A stretch of 64,000 bases of DNA from Chthonomonas sp. UBA2362 (GCA_002344135.1 DDTO01000004.1:611660-675659), one strand, 5' to 3'; positions 16,294-24,141 are shown, counted from the stretch's first letter. Notes: generated by a model from the letters alone, not told the origin. A program made the numbers and translations.

Positions 16294-17111
16294 CCCTTGA
16301 TCGCGCCGGCGAGCATGGTCTCGTGGATTCTGTCGCGGAAGATCCAGTACACGATCATGACCGGGAGCATCACGATGACGAGCCCCGCGAAGAGCGCGCC
16401 CCAGTCGCTTTGGTAGTGCTGGGTCTGCACGAGGTCCGCGATGCCGAGGGGGAGCGTGCGGTTCTGATCCCGGGACAGGAGCACGAGGGCGAGCCCGTAC
16501 TCGTTCCAGAGCCCGATGGCGTTGAAGATGCCCACCACGAGGAGGCCGGGGCGCGCCAGAGGCATCATCACCTTCCAGAACGTCGCCGCGTGTGAGCAAC
16601 CGTCCAAATGGGAGGCCTCGACCAGTTCGTCGGGGAGGGCCTGGAAGAACCCGGTGAGCACGAAGATCGTGAACGAGAGCGAATAGGCGACGTAGACGAG
16701 AACCAGGCCGGTGCGAGTGTCGAGCAGGCCGATGTTCTTCATGAGGAAAAACAGCGGCACGATGACGAGGAAGTTCGGAAACATCATCCCGCCGAGGAAG
16801 GCGCCGAAAAGCGTCTTGGACCCCCGAAACGGATACTTCGCGAAGACGTATGCCGCCATCGCCCCGACCGGGATGAGGATAAGGAGCGCGCCGACGGTGA
16901 CGATGAGGCTGTTCAGGAAGTAGGCCCCGATCTTCGCCTCGGTCCAGGCCTTGGCGTAGTTCTCCCACTTCGGACTCTGCGGCAAGCCCCACGGCGTCCG
17001 GAAGATCTCATCGCTGGACTTCAGGGATGTAAGCACCACCCAGAGCAGCGGCACCGCGACGGTGAGCGCGAAGAGGAGGAGGCCGGCAGTGACGAAAGCG
17101 CGACGCGTCAT
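16290..17111 (-). CDS. Carbohydrate ABC transporter permease (MalG/UgpE type)
   Basis: A 273-residue inner-membrane permease with six predicted helices, starting MTRRAFVTAGLLLFALTVAV. The SLKSSDEIF segment after helix 1 and the EAA loop (LVEASHLDGCSHAATFWKVM, followed by PLARPGL) are typical of the MalG family. It ends at the usual AGAIKG tail. The ATG overlaps the stop of the upstream permease gene by 4 bases (ATGA), so the two form a coupled pair. The open frame continuing upstream to 17807 is a shadow of the partner gene. The solute-binding protein and ATPase are not in the window; a sugar or polyol substrate is inferred from family only. Confidence 0.93.
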   Translation of the reverse strand: MTRRAFVTAGLLLFALTVAVPLLWVVLTSLKSSDEIFRTPWGLPQSPKWENYAKAWTEAKIGAYFLNSLIVTVGALLILIPVGAMAAYVFAKYPFRGSKTLFGAFLGGMMFPNFLVIVPLFFLMKNIGLLDTRTGLVLVYVAYSLSFTIFVLTGFFQALPDELVEASHLDGCSHAATFWKVMMPLARPGLLVVGIFNAIGLWNEYGLALVLLSRDQNRTLPLGIADLVQTQHYQSDWGALFAGLVIVMLPVMIVYWIFRDRIHETMLAGAIKG

Positions 17112-17998
17112 GCGCGGGCGGCCTCCGGGCTGCGACGGAAGAGCCACATGAGCAAGAGGGACAATGCCATGGCAACGACGAAATTCACCACCGCGAGCGC
17201 GGTCGCATAACCGAATTGGCCGTTCGTGAACGCCTGTTCGTAGAGGTACGTCAGCATCACCTCGGTCTTGCGATCGGGCTGCCCCTTGGTCATCAGGAAG
17301 ACGAGCGCGAAGACGTTCATGACGTTGATGACCATGTAGATGACGGCGATCCGCTTGACCGGCCACAGCATCGGCCAGGTGACGTAGCGGAACTTCGTCA
17401 TGCCGTGAGCGCCGTCGAGCGCGCAGGCCTCGTTCACCTCTTGAGGTATCTGCTTGAGACCCGTGGCGAACAGCATGATATAGAAGCCGAGCACGTACCA
17501 GGCAAAGGCCACCCCGACGGCGGGAAGGGCGGTCTGCGGGTCCCCGAGCCAAACCTGCTCGGAAAGCGACTTCGCTCCGACACCGGCGAATCCCGCCTTG
17601 ATCAGGCCGAACGACGGGTTGTAGAGGAACTGCCAAAGGATCGCGACCACGACGAGCGAGATGACCTGCGGGAAAAGATAGATGCCGCGCAGAGCCCGCG
17701 CCGTCCTCCCGGCCCCATCCATCGCAACGGCGAGGGCAACCGCCAACACGAGGATCACCAGACCGCCCACCACCAGCAACCACAGGTTGTTCTTCAGGGC
17801 CTGCCAAAAGACGGCGTCCTCCGCGAGGTGACCGAAGTTATCGATTCCGACGTACGTTCGCTTGCCGGACACGCCGCGCCAGCGGTAGAGGGACGTGACG
17901 AACGCTTGGCCGAGCGGCCAGAGCACGAAGATGGCGTAGAACGCGACCGCCGGCCCGAGAAAGGTCGCGATGAATCCGACTCGACCACGCCGCCCCAT
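17108..17998 (-). CDS. Carbohydrate ABC transporter permease (MalF/UgpA type)
   Basis: A 296-residue permease with six membrane helices. The short cytoplasmic start is followed by FIATFLGPAVAFYAIFVLWP, then SLYRW, NNLWLLVVGGLVILVLAVAL, and the EAA loop EVNEACALDGAHGMTKFRYV. It pairs with the overlapping downstream permease to form the membrane channel of an importer of the CUT1 sugar class. The ATG at 17998 follows a CATAAT box (18007-18012, minus) 8 bases upstream, so the mRNA is probably leaderless. It is divergent from the rplJ operon, whose -10 box is only 18 bases away. Confidence 0.93.
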   Translation of the reverse strand: MGRRGRVGFIATFLGPAVAFYAIFVLWPLGQAFVTSLYRWRGVSGKRTYVGIDNFGHLAEDAVFWQALKNNLWLLVVGGLVILVLAVALAVAMDGAGRTARALRGIYLFPQVISLVVVAILWQFLYNPSFGLIKAGFAGVGAKSLSEQVWLGDPQTALPAVGVAFAWYVLGFYIMLFATGLKQIPQEVNEACALDGAHGMTKFRYVTWPMLWPVKRIAVIYMVINVMNVFALVFLMTKGQPDRKTEVMLTYLYEQAFTNGQFGYATALAVVNFVVAMALSLLLMWLFRRSPEAARA

Positions 17999-18006
17999 GC
18001 CGGGTG

Positions 18007-18036
18007 ATTATGCGTCACGGACGGATGTGCCATAAT
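18007..18036. promoter_or_regulatory. Divergent promoter boxes: ABC permeases (minus) and rplJ operon (plus)
   Basis: CATAAT on the minus strand (18007-18012) serves the permease pair. CATAAT on the plus strand (18031-18036, inside TGTGCCATAATTC) serves rplJ. With 18 bases between the boxes, polymerase cannot occupy both at once. Confidence 0.55.
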
Positions 18037-18041
18037 TCCGG

Positions 18042-18183
18042 AGCACTCTCGCAGACAGCCGGCGGCATTGCCTTAATCGGTCCTCGGACCAGCCAGCCTA
18101 GGGGGACAGAAGCGGTTTCAGGGGCCCGAGTCGGGCCTCCTCGGGGCTCTTCGCTCTCATGCGAGGAGCCCCGAGTTTGTTTA
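18042..18183 (+). promoter_or_regulatory. Ribosomal protein L10 leader with attenuator
   Basis: A roughly 160-base leader precedes rplJ. It has the GGGGGACAGAAGCGG stretch similar to the conserved L10-binding part of rplJL leaders. Near its end is a perfect 10-bp stem, CTCGGGGCTC (18140-18149) with GAGCCCCGAG (18166-18175), followed by TTTGTTT: an intrinsic attenuator. The known mechanism is binding of L10(L12) to the leader, which lowers rplJ-rplL expression. Assignment to that family is by position and partial motif match. Confidence 0.7.
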
Positions 18184-18200
18184 TAGGAGGTCGACCGAGT

Positions 18201-18947
18201 ATGCCCACAGCCGAAAAGGCGAAGAATATCGAACAAGCCCGCGACTGGTACCAGCGTTCCAAGGGCGTCATCTTCACCGACTACCGCGGCCTGAAGGTCA
18301 AGGAAATGCAGCAGCTTCGCGCCGAACTGGCGAAGAAGGGTGGCGAGATCCACGTGATCAAGAACACCCTCTTCCGGCTGGCCGCCGGCGACGAAGCGAA
18401 CGTCATCGACTTGGAGTTCCACAGCGGTCCTACCGCGGTCGCGTTCCTCTTCGATAACGAAACGGAATGCACCAAGGCGCTGTTCGACTACGCAGCCACC
18501 CATAAAGCGTTCAAGGTCAAAGGCGCGTTCGTCGGCGGCAAGCTGATGGACGCCAAGCAGACGGAGGCGTTCTCGAAGCTTCCGCCTCGCGACGTGCTGC
18601 TCGCTCAGGTCATCGGCGCGATCGCTGCTCCGCTGACGAACCTCGTCGGCGTTATCGAAGCGCTTTACGCCGATCCGATCCGCACGATCGGCGCGGTTGC
18701 CGACAAGGTCGCCGAGGGCTCACCTGCTCCGGCGTCCGAGCCCGCACCAGCGACGGCTGACGTCGTTCAAGAGGCGCCTGCCGCCGAGACTCCGGCCGAG
18801 GAAGCGGTGGCAGGGTCCGCCGCTGAAGCCCCTGCCGAGACGCCGAGCGAACCGGCCGCTGAGGAAGCACCATCCGACGCGCCCGCCGAGACGCCTGCCG
18901 AAGAGCAGACGCCCCCCGAAGCAGAATCCGAAGAGCCCAACGGCTGA
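18201..18947 (+). CDS. rplJ: 50S ribosomal protein L10 with long acidic Ala/Pro/Glu tail
   Basis: L10 anchors the L7/L12 stalk on the large subunit. Residues 1-170 are a normal L10 (MPTAEKAKNIEQARDWYQRS, TDYRGLKVKEM, VIKNTLFRLA, GAFVGGKLMDA). Residues 171-248 are a low-complexity tail of Ala, Glu, Pro and Ser with no Lys or Arg, absent from ordinary L10 of 165-180 residues. The tail keeps the frame and the base composition of the gene, so it is not an artefact of a missed stop. AGGAGG at 18185-18190 gives the start ATG at 18201. The leader suggests autogenous control. rplL follows after 35 bases. Confidence 0.95.
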   Translation: MPTAEKAKNIEQARDWYQRSKGVIFTDYRGLKVKEMQQLRAELAKKGGEIHVIKNTLFRLAAGDEANVIDLEFHSGPTAVAFLFDNETECTKALFDYAATHKAFKVKGAFVGGKLMDAKQTEAFSKLPPRDVLLAQVIGAIAAPLTNLVGVIEALYADPIRTIGAVADKVAEGSPAPASEPAPATADVVQEAPAAETPAEEAVAGSAAEAPAETPSEPAAEEAPSDAPAETPAEEQTPPEAESEEPNG

Positions 18948-18982
18948 TTCAGCCCCCGTAGAACTAGAGGAGATACACGAAC

Positions 18983-19375
18983 ATGGCAACCACCGTAGAG
19001 AAGATCGTCGAAGACATCAGCGGCATGACCGCGCTCGAGCTTTCTGAGCTGAAGAAGGCCCTCGAAGACAAGTTCGGAGTCACCGCGGCCGCCCCGATGA
19101 TGGGCATGCCGATGATGATGGCCGGCATGGGTGGCGGCGAGGCCGCTCCGGCCGCCGAGGAAAAGACCGAGTTCGACGTCGTCCTGGCAGCTGCCGGCGA
19201 GAAGAAACTCGAAGTCATCAAGGTCGTCCGGGAGATCACGGGCCTGGGCCTCAAGGAAGCCAAGGACCTGGTCGACGGCGCACCGAAGAGCATCAAGGAC
19301 GGCGCCGGCAAGGACGAAGCCGAGCGCATCAAGAAGGCCATCGAAGAGGCCGGCGGAAAGGTCGAACTCAAGTAA
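18983..19375 (+). CDS. rplL: 50S ribosomal protein L7/L12
   Basis: A 130-residue stalk protein that recruits translational GTPases. The N-terminal dimerisation helices (IVEDISGMTALELSELKKAL) are followed by a Met/Gly/Ala hinge (MMGMPMMMAGMGGGEAAPAA). The globular domain includes KTEFDVVLAAAGEKKLEVIK and GLGLKEAKDLVDGAPKSIKD. The length is normal. A GGAG-type ribosome binding site lies in TAGAGGAGATAC upstream. Methionines are unusually frequent in the hinge (seven within about 15 residues). A strong inverted repeat follows the stop. Confidence 0.97.
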   Translation: MATTVEKIVEDISGMTALELSELKKALEDKFGVTAAAPMMGMPMMMAGMGGGEAAPAAEEKTEFDVVLAAAGEKKLEVIKVVREITGLGLKEAKDLVDGAPKSIKDGAGKDEAERIKKAIEEAGGKVELK

Positions 19376-19387
19376 CCGCCAGCGCGA

Positions 19388-19417
19388 GCGCCTTCCTCCG
19401 CGTGCGGAGGAAGGCGC
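19388..19417. terminator. Inverted repeat between rplL and the CBS-protein gene
   Basis: A perfect 14-bp inverted repeat, GCGCCTTCCTCCGC and GCGGAGGAAGGCGC, is separated by two bases. It lies just past rplL and just before the stop of the convergent gene at 19421. No T-run follows on either strand, so it is a probable but not classical bidirectional terminator. Confidence 0.55.
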
Positions 19418-19420
19418 CGC

Positions 19421-20410
19421 CTATGTACGCTGGATCGGGCCTACGAGCGCCGCGAGCACATCGTTGAGAGTGAGCAGACCAACGACCTTTTCGCCCCGCA
19501 GAACCAGCAACAGCCGAGTCTCCGAAGGCCGAAGCAACTCCAGAGCCCTCAGAACGCTCTCATCGGCGCTGGCGAATACGGGCGGCGTCATCGCCCCCTC
19601 CAAGCCCTGGTGCAGAAACCAATCCTGCACGCGCACGATCCCCTGCACCTTTCCCACCCGCGGCTCGCCAACCGGGTAGTTCGACGAGCCGTGCTCCCGA
19701 AAGAACCGCTCGATCTGACGGGCGGTCCACATAGCGTCGAGCCACTTAATGCGTTCCGCCGGCACCATCGCCTCCCGCACTGGCAGGTCGCTCAGGCGCA
19801 GGGCCCGCCGCATGATCTCCTGCTCGCGGCGATCGAGGCTGCCCGCCCGGGCTCCTTCGGCCAGCAGGGCCTCGATATCCCGCTCGGTCACCCGGTGCTT
19901 CTCGTCCGGTGCCAGTCGAAGCAACCTGGCGATCGCGACGGTCGCCAAACGAATCAGGCTCGTGATCGGCCACGACGCACGAATCCAAAACTGCATAAGC
20001 GGCGCGGACTTCAGTGCGATCTCGTTGGCTCGCACGAATCCGATCTGCTTGGGCAGCACGTTCGTGAAGATCAACGCGAGAATCGTCGTGAAGCCGACCG
20101 CGATGGTCCAGCTCAGTTCCGGCGTATAGGCGAAGCCCGGAAGCCACTGCCCGAGCACCTGCCGCGTCGGGGCTTCCAGGTTCGCTCCGATCATCGCGCC
20201 CACGACGAAATTGGCCGCCGTCACGATCAGCTGAATGGCCGATAAATAGTTCGCAGGCGACCTCTGGAACACGTTGACCAGCGATCCTCTGCGGTCACCC
20301 GCCTGAAGCGCCTGAACCATTCGCTCTTTTCGAGCCGAGAACGTCGCCATTTCAACGGCAGTCAGGACGGCCAGAATGGCGAACAGAAGCAGAATGACGA
20401 GGAAGGCCAC
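19421..20410 (-). CDS. CNNM/HlyC-CorC family membrane protein (DUF21 + CBS pair)
   Basis: A 329-residue protein with an N-terminal DUF21 transmembrane domain (about residues 1-180, hydrophobic segments FLVILLLFAILAVLTAVEMA and NYLSAIQLIVTAANFVVG) and two CBS domains after it. The linker RREQEIMRRALRLSDLPVRE and the first CBS start AMVPAERIKWLDA are typical of the family. Members are implicated in Mg or Co export and in tolerance to divalent cations. The extra CorC-HlyC C-terminal domain is absent, so it is a short version. It is convergent with rplL, and its start is 72 bases from divergent gpmA. Confidence 0.88.
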   Translation of the reverse strand: MAFLVILLLFAILAVLTAVEMATFSARKERMVQALQAGDRRGSLVNVFQRSPANYLSAIQLIVTAANFVVGAMIGANLEAPTRQVLGQWLPGFAYTPELSWTIAVGFTTILALIFTNVLPKQIGFVRANEIALKSAPLMQFWIRASWPITSLIRLATVAIARLLRLAPDEKHRVTERDIEALLAEGARAGSLDRREQEIMRRALRLSDLPVREAMVPAERIKWLDAMWTARQIERFFREHGSSNYPVGEPRVGKVQGIVRVQDWFLHQGLEGAMTPPVFASADESVLRALELLRPSETRLLLVLRGEKVVGLLTLNDVLAALVGPIQRT

Positions 20411-20469
20411 GAGGCGAGTATGCCAAGTCGAGGTCGCACCGAGCTTGCCGCGGGTGAGCCGTCATTTGC

Positions 20470-20475
20470 TATCCT
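20470..20475 (+). promoter_or_regulatory. -10 box of leaderless gpmA
   Basis: TATCCT ends 7 bases before the ATG at 20483; no Shine-Dalgarno is present. Confidence 0.5.
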
Positions 20476-20482
20476 TCCTGCG

Positions 20483-21088
20483 ATGTCGCTCCTCATCCTC
20501 ATTCGTCACGGACAATCGCTCTGGAACCTCGAGAACCGCTTTACCGGCTGGGTGGACGTGCCCCTGACCGCGCTGGGCCGGGAAGAAGCTCGCGCAGCAG
20601 CCGAGAAGATACGGCAGTACCGGTTCGACGTCGCCTACACGAGCTCGCTCACCCGAGCCCAGCACACCCTGCAGATCATCCTGGAGACCCTCGAACTCGA
20701 CACTCCCGTCATCAAGGACCAGGCACTGAACGAGCGGATGTACGGTGAACTGCAGGGCATGAACAAGGACGAAATGCGGCGACTCTACGGCGAGGAGCAG
20801 GTCAAAATCTGGCGGCGAAGCTACGACGTGCCCCCTCCCGGCGGAGAGGCGCTGAAGGACACCGCAGCCCGAACGATTCCCTTCTTCGAGCGCTGCATCA
20901 TGGGTGACATCCGCCAGGGCAAGAATGTCCTCGTCGTGGCCCACGGCAATTCGAATCGGGCGATCGTCATGAAGATCGAGAACCTCTCGAAAGAAGCCGT
21001 GCTCGAACTGAACCTCGAAACCGGCGTGCCGCTCGTCTACTCGCTTTCACCAGAAGGCCAAGTCGAGTCGAAGGTCGTGCTCGATTAG
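20483..21088 (+). CDS. gpmA: 2,3-bisphosphoglycerate-dependent phosphoglycerate mutase
   Basis: A 201-residue dPGM of glycolysis interconverting 3- and 2-phosphoglycerate. LIRHGQSLWNLENRFTGW holds the phospho-histidine, then YTSSLTRAQHT, the specific NERMYGELQGMNK segment, and AHGNSNRAIVM with the second His. The ERxYGxLxG pattern separates true mutases from general phosphatases of the superfamily. It is slightly shorter than E. coli GpmA (about 250) because the C-terminal tail is reduced. The start is the ATG at 20483; the upstream frame extension to 20420 is not conserved. Confidence 0.94.
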   Translation: MSLLILIRHGQSLWNLENRFTGWVDVPLTALGREEARAAAEKIRQYRFDVAYTSSLTRAQHTLQIILETLELDTPVIKDQALNERMYGELQGMNKDEMRRLYGEEQVKIWRRSYDVPPPGGEALKDTAARTIPFFERCIMGDIRQGKNVLVVAHGNSNRAIVMKIENLSKEAVLELNLETGVPLVYSLSPEGQVESKVVLD

Positions 21089-21166
21089 CACAAATCGTCG
21101 AAACCGGCAGGGCGATTGCGCACGTATCGCAGGATGTAGAGCTTTCTTTCCAGGAGGTTAGATTCA

Positions 21167-22168
21167 ATGCATGCAGGATTGAAGTGGTCTCTCGCCGCGG
21201 CGCTCGCCGCCGGCCTCAGCATCGGTGTTTACACCCAAGTCTCCGCTCAGGGCGATGCCAATCAGGCCAGCGTAGCCCAGCGCAGGGTCACCCGCTCGTT
21301 CGACAACGCAAAGCTGAGCGAAGTCCTCGACTGGCTGAAGTCCCAGGGCGTGAACTTCGTCGTTCGGCCGGATCAAGTGGATCCGAATTCACGCTTGTCG
21401 ATCAACGCTGTGAATCAGCCGGTGAACGACGTCATGAGCGCAATCGCGAGAGCCTTCGGCGGCTCGTGGACGAAGGAAGGCGAGCTGTGGGTGTTCAGGC
21501 AGGGCACTTCGAAGGGCTTTGCATTTTCGATGCCCGACCTCCCCGATCTCCCGCCAATCGAATGGGACGGTCCGAAGGTTCGAGTCTGGACCGATAAAGA
21601 CCTGGAGAAGGACACCGAGTTTAAGAAGTGGGCCGAGGAGTGGAAGAAGGACTGGGAGAGGTGGGCCGAGGAGTGGAAGTCTCACGCCAAAGACCTCGAC
21701 CTAAAGTTCGGTGGGCCCAAGATCAAGGTCTGGACAGACAAGGAGCTCGAAAAGGACCCCGAGTTCAAGAAGTGGGTCGAAAAGTGGCGTGCGGACGTCG
21801 AGAAATCCTTCGGACCCGAGTTCCAGAAGAAGATGGAACTGCGCGCCAAGGAATTTGTCGAGAAGGCCAAGAAGTTCAAGACCGACGAATCCGAAATGAA
21901 GAGAGCCAAGGAGGAGATGGAGCAGGAGCTCTTCCGCCAAGGCAAAGCACTCGAGTCCAAGAGCCTCTTCCTCGATGACACGAAGGTTCGCCAACTCATC
22001 GAGAGCCTCTCCGCCGACCAATGGGCCAAACAGGAGGTGCAGGGCCACTTGACACTTCAGGACCTCACCGATATGCAGCGTGAGCTCATCAAGGACCTCC
22101 CTGCCGAAGGGACCTGGTCAGTCTCGTTCTCGATCGACGGCAAGAGTGTCAAACTCAAAGCCAAGTAG
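21167..22168 (+). CDS. Secreted protein with STN domain and Trp/Lys/Glu-rich internal duplication
   Basis: A 333-residue protein with a signal peptide (residues 1-28, cut near VSAQG). Residues 43-112 resemble the STN domain found at the N-terminus of secretins and TonB receptors (FDNAKLSEVLDWLKSQGVNF, then NDVMSAIARAFGG). The rest is strongly charged helix. Two copies of a unit are clear: GPKVRVWTDKDLEKDTEFKK (135-154) and GPKIKVWTDKELEKDPEFKK (183-202), each running into Trp-rich helix. No barrel or secretin pore follows, so it cannot be a whole secretin. Function is unknown; a periplasmic scaffold or ligand sensor is a guess. AGGAGG precedes the ATG. Confidence 0.75.
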   Translation: MHAGLKWSLAAALAAGLSIGVYTQVSAQGDANQASVAQRRVTRSFDNAKLSEVLDWLKSQGVNFVVRPDQVDPNSRLSINAVNQPVNDVMSAIARAFGGSWTKEGELWVFRQGTSKGFAFSMPDLPDLPPIEWDGPKVRVWTDKDLEKDTEFKKWAEEWKKDWERWAEEWKSHAKDLDLKFGGPKIKVWTDKELEKDPEFKKWVEKWRADVEKSFGPEFQKKMELRAKEFVEKAKKFKTDESEMKRAKEEMEQELFRQGKALESKSLFLDDTKVRQLIESLSADQWAKQEVQGHLTLQDLTDMQRELIKDLPAEGTWSVSFSIDGKSVKLKAK

Positions 22169-22171
22169 CGA

Positions 22172-22714
22172 TCACTCTTCGCCGGCCGCCTCTTCCTCCA
22201 TGTGCGGGAGGGGCGGCTGCGACGTTTCCAGCTTTGGCAGCTGCGACAGATCCTCCAGGTTGAACTGGTGGAGGAACTGCTGAGTGGTGCCGAAGAGCAG
22301 AGGCCGGCCCGGCGTGTGCCGGCGTCCGACCTCTTTGATCAGGCGGCGGTCCGCTAGCTGCCGAACGCTATAGTCGGATTGCACCCCGCGAACCGCTTCG
22401 ATCTCGGCCATCGTCACCGGCTGACGGTAGGCGACGATCGCCAAGACCTCCATCAGGCTTCGGCTCAAGCGCTGCTTTGCCGGCTTCAGAAAGGTGGCGA
22501 CCACGTCGGCATAGATCGGCTGGGTGCACATCTGGTAGCCGCCCGCGATGCGCACGAGCTGGAGCGCACTGCCGGTCTGCAGGCTCGCGCCGAGCTTCTG
22601 GAGGGCTTCCCTCACCTCCTCCTCCGACGCGGAAACGCTCTCGGCGAGCGCCGAGAGCGGAACGGGGGTATCGGCCACGAAGAGGACGGCTTCGAGCTGC
22701 CGAATCAGATTCAA
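22172..22714 (-). CDS. scpB: Segregation and condensation protein B
   Basis: A 180-residue ScpB, the winged-helix dimer that joins ScpA and Smc in the bacterial condensin complex. LIRQLEAVLFVADTPVPLSA, ALIVAYRQPVT-type sequence (VLAIVAYRQPVTMAEIEAVR) and LIKEVGRRHTPGRPLLFGTT are diagnostic. An acidic C-terminal tail (EEEAAGEE) is common in the family. The ATG overlaps the stop of scpA by 4 bases. It ends 3 bases from the convergent STN gene. smc is not in the window. Confidence 0.95.
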   Translation of the reverse strand: MNLIRQLEAVLFVADTPVPLSALAESVSASEEEVREALQKLGASLQTGSALQLVRIAGGYQMCTQPIYADVVATFLKPAKQRLSRSLMEVLAIVAYRQPVTMAEIEAVRGVQSDYSVRQLADRRLIKEVGRRHTPGRPLLFGTTQQFLHQFNLEDLSQLPKLETSQPPLPHMEEEAAGEE

Positions 22715-23463
22715 CCAGTGGCCCTCACGAACTGGACTTCACCCTCATCCATGCGGACCCGGGCTTGGCCCAAGCGGATGAGCTCCAAGAGGGCGAGGAA
22801 CCACCAAACTGCTTCGAGCTTCGTGAAGGGCGGCTCGAGCAAGGTGTCGAGCGAAGCCCACTCCAGGCGCAGGGCTTTGAGGACGACGGTCATCTGCTCC
22901 GTGAGCGAGCGCCGTGCGCGGCCCAAGGGCTCGAACGGCTCGGGGCTCGCCCGCGCCAGTAGCCGCTCGAAGGCCCGAGCCAAGTCGTCCGCGCAAACCT
23001 CGCCCAGTTGGAAGGGGATCTCGTAGCCAGCGCCGTCGCCCCCGCGGAAGAACCGGCGCTCGCGTTCCTCGTGCCAGATGCCCAACGCCTCAATCGCAGC
23101 CTGGAACTCCACCACTGAGGGCTCGCCCAGTTCGAAAGGCTCGAAGGGTTCCTCTTCGCGATCCGGCTCGGGCAGGGGGAGGAGCATCCAAGCCTTGCGT
23201 TCGACCAGGTAGCTCAGAGCCGCCACCGCGGCTCCGGCCCCGTCGAGGTCGCCCGCGGAGGTTTGCCGCATGTGATCGAAGTAAGCGCGGCAGATCGGCA
23301 GCAGAGGGACTTCCAGCAGATCCACTTTGTGCCGGCGGACCACATCGAAGAGCGCGGCGAGCGAGCCCGTGAAGGCTTCGCATTCGATCGCGATCGGGGG
23401 CGGTGAGCAAACTCCCAGCGAACCGACGACCGGATCCTTGGCGAGGTCGGTTGTACTGGCCAT
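22711..23463 (-). CDS. scpA: Segregation and condensation protein A
   Basis: A 250-residue kleisin that bridges the Smc heads. The conserved N-terminal block FTGSLAALFDVVRRHKVDLL and the DISVA-like PLLPICRAYFDHM are present. AAVAALSYLVERKAWMLLPL is the typical second helix pair, and VVWWFLALLELIRLG-like sequence (AVWWFLALLELIRLGQARVR) closes the winged helix that binds Smc. The start is set at the ATG at 23463; a longer frame to 23610 would run into the upstream region and is not conserved. It is translationally coupled to scpB. Confidence 0.92.
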   Translation of the reverse strand: MASTTDLAKDPVVGSLGVCSPPPIAIECEAFTGSLAALFDVVRRHKVDLLEVPLLPICRAYFDHMRQTSAGDLDGAGAAVAALSYLVERKAWMLLPLPEPDREEEPFEPFELGEPSVVEFQAAIEALGIWHEERERRFFRGGDGAGYEIPFQLGEVCADDLARAFERLLARASPEPFEPLGRARRSLTEQMTVVLKALRLEWASLDTLLEPPFTKLEAVWWFLALLELIRLGQARVRMDEGEVQFVRATG

Positions 23464-23596
23464 ACCGTGTAGACGGAGAAGAGTACCCGCCCGATGCGGC
23501 GACCCTCCGTAGCTCCCATCGGGACCAAAGACCCAGCCCCCTGAACGGCCCCCGGAGGCCAGCGTCCTGACCCGCCATCCAAGGAGAACTACCACG

Positions 23597-24082
23597 ATGA
23601 AACGAATCACTCTGAAACTCGCCGCCCCCGCCGGTCTCGGCCTCGCCCTTCTCGCCCCCGCCGACGCCTACGTGATCAAGGAAGTTCAGGTCACCAGCTA
23701 CGAGGTCCGGCAAGATCGACTCATAGCCCGGGTCGAGGGCCGGCCCGTCGCCTTCGACACCAGCCGAGCCCAGTTCTTCATCTTCTGCGACGGAAGCGTT
23801 CGCGCCGTATCCGGGCGCCGGGCCGAGGACCTCATCCGGCCGGGAAGCTCCGTCAGCCTGGCGTGGACCTGGTGGCGAGGCGAGCGGCGCGCTTCCCGCG
23901 CTCTAATCCTTCACCCGTGCGGCGCACCCATGGCTCTGGCGCAGCGGTCCAGCGCGGATTCGCTCCTCAGTCGGGGCGCCGCCGCGGCTTCCGCAAGCAG
24001 GCGAATCCCGCCGTTTTCTTCCATTACTCGGCCCTTCGGCGATGGATTTCGGGCCTTTGCCGTTCGCTCTATCGCCAGATAG
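23597..24082 (+). CDS. Small secreted protein of unknown function
   Basis: A 161-residue open frame with a strong ribosome binding site (AAGGAG) and a signal peptide, MKRITLKLAAPAGLGLALLA, cut near PADAY. The mature part starts IKEVQVTSYEVRQDRLIARV and looks like a small beta domain up to about residue 105. The last 55 residues are low-complexity Ser/Ala/Arg-rich and may not fold. I do not recognise a family. It is divergent from scpA by about 130 bases in which I see no clear structure. A large hairpin lies just downstream. Confidence 0.6.
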   Translation: MKRITLKLAAPAGLGLALLAPADAYVIKEVQVTSYEVRQDRLIARVEGRPVAFDTSRAQFFIFCDGSVRAVSGRRAEDLIRPGSSVSLAWTWWRGERRASRALILHPCGAPMALAQRSSADSLLSRGAAAASASRRIPPFSSITRPFGDGFRAFAVRSIAR

Positions 24083-24092
24083 CTTGGTTCTC

Positions 24093-24141
24093 GGGGTCGA
24101 GAGCGGGCGAATCTCTCTCCGAGAATCCCGCTCTCGACCCC
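24093..24141. terminator. Perfect 15-bp hairpin between convergent genes
   Basis: GGGGTCGAGAGCGGG (24093-24107) pairs perfectly with CCCGCTCTCGACCCC (24127-24141) around a 19-base loop. It lies between the ends of the small secreted protein gene and the M1-like peptidase gene, so it can act as a terminator for both. No T-run follows. Confidence 0.55.

Noticed and set aside
14833..16992. 719-codon minus-strand frame opposite hutH and the permease
   Set aside because: Arg/Gly-rich antisense frame typical of GC-rich genes; hutH motifs are intact on the plus strand.
23464..23596. Possible riboswitch between scpA and the small secreted gene
   Set aside because: The GGGACCAAAGACCCAG part is suggestive, but I could not match any known riboswitch core or draw a consistent fold.
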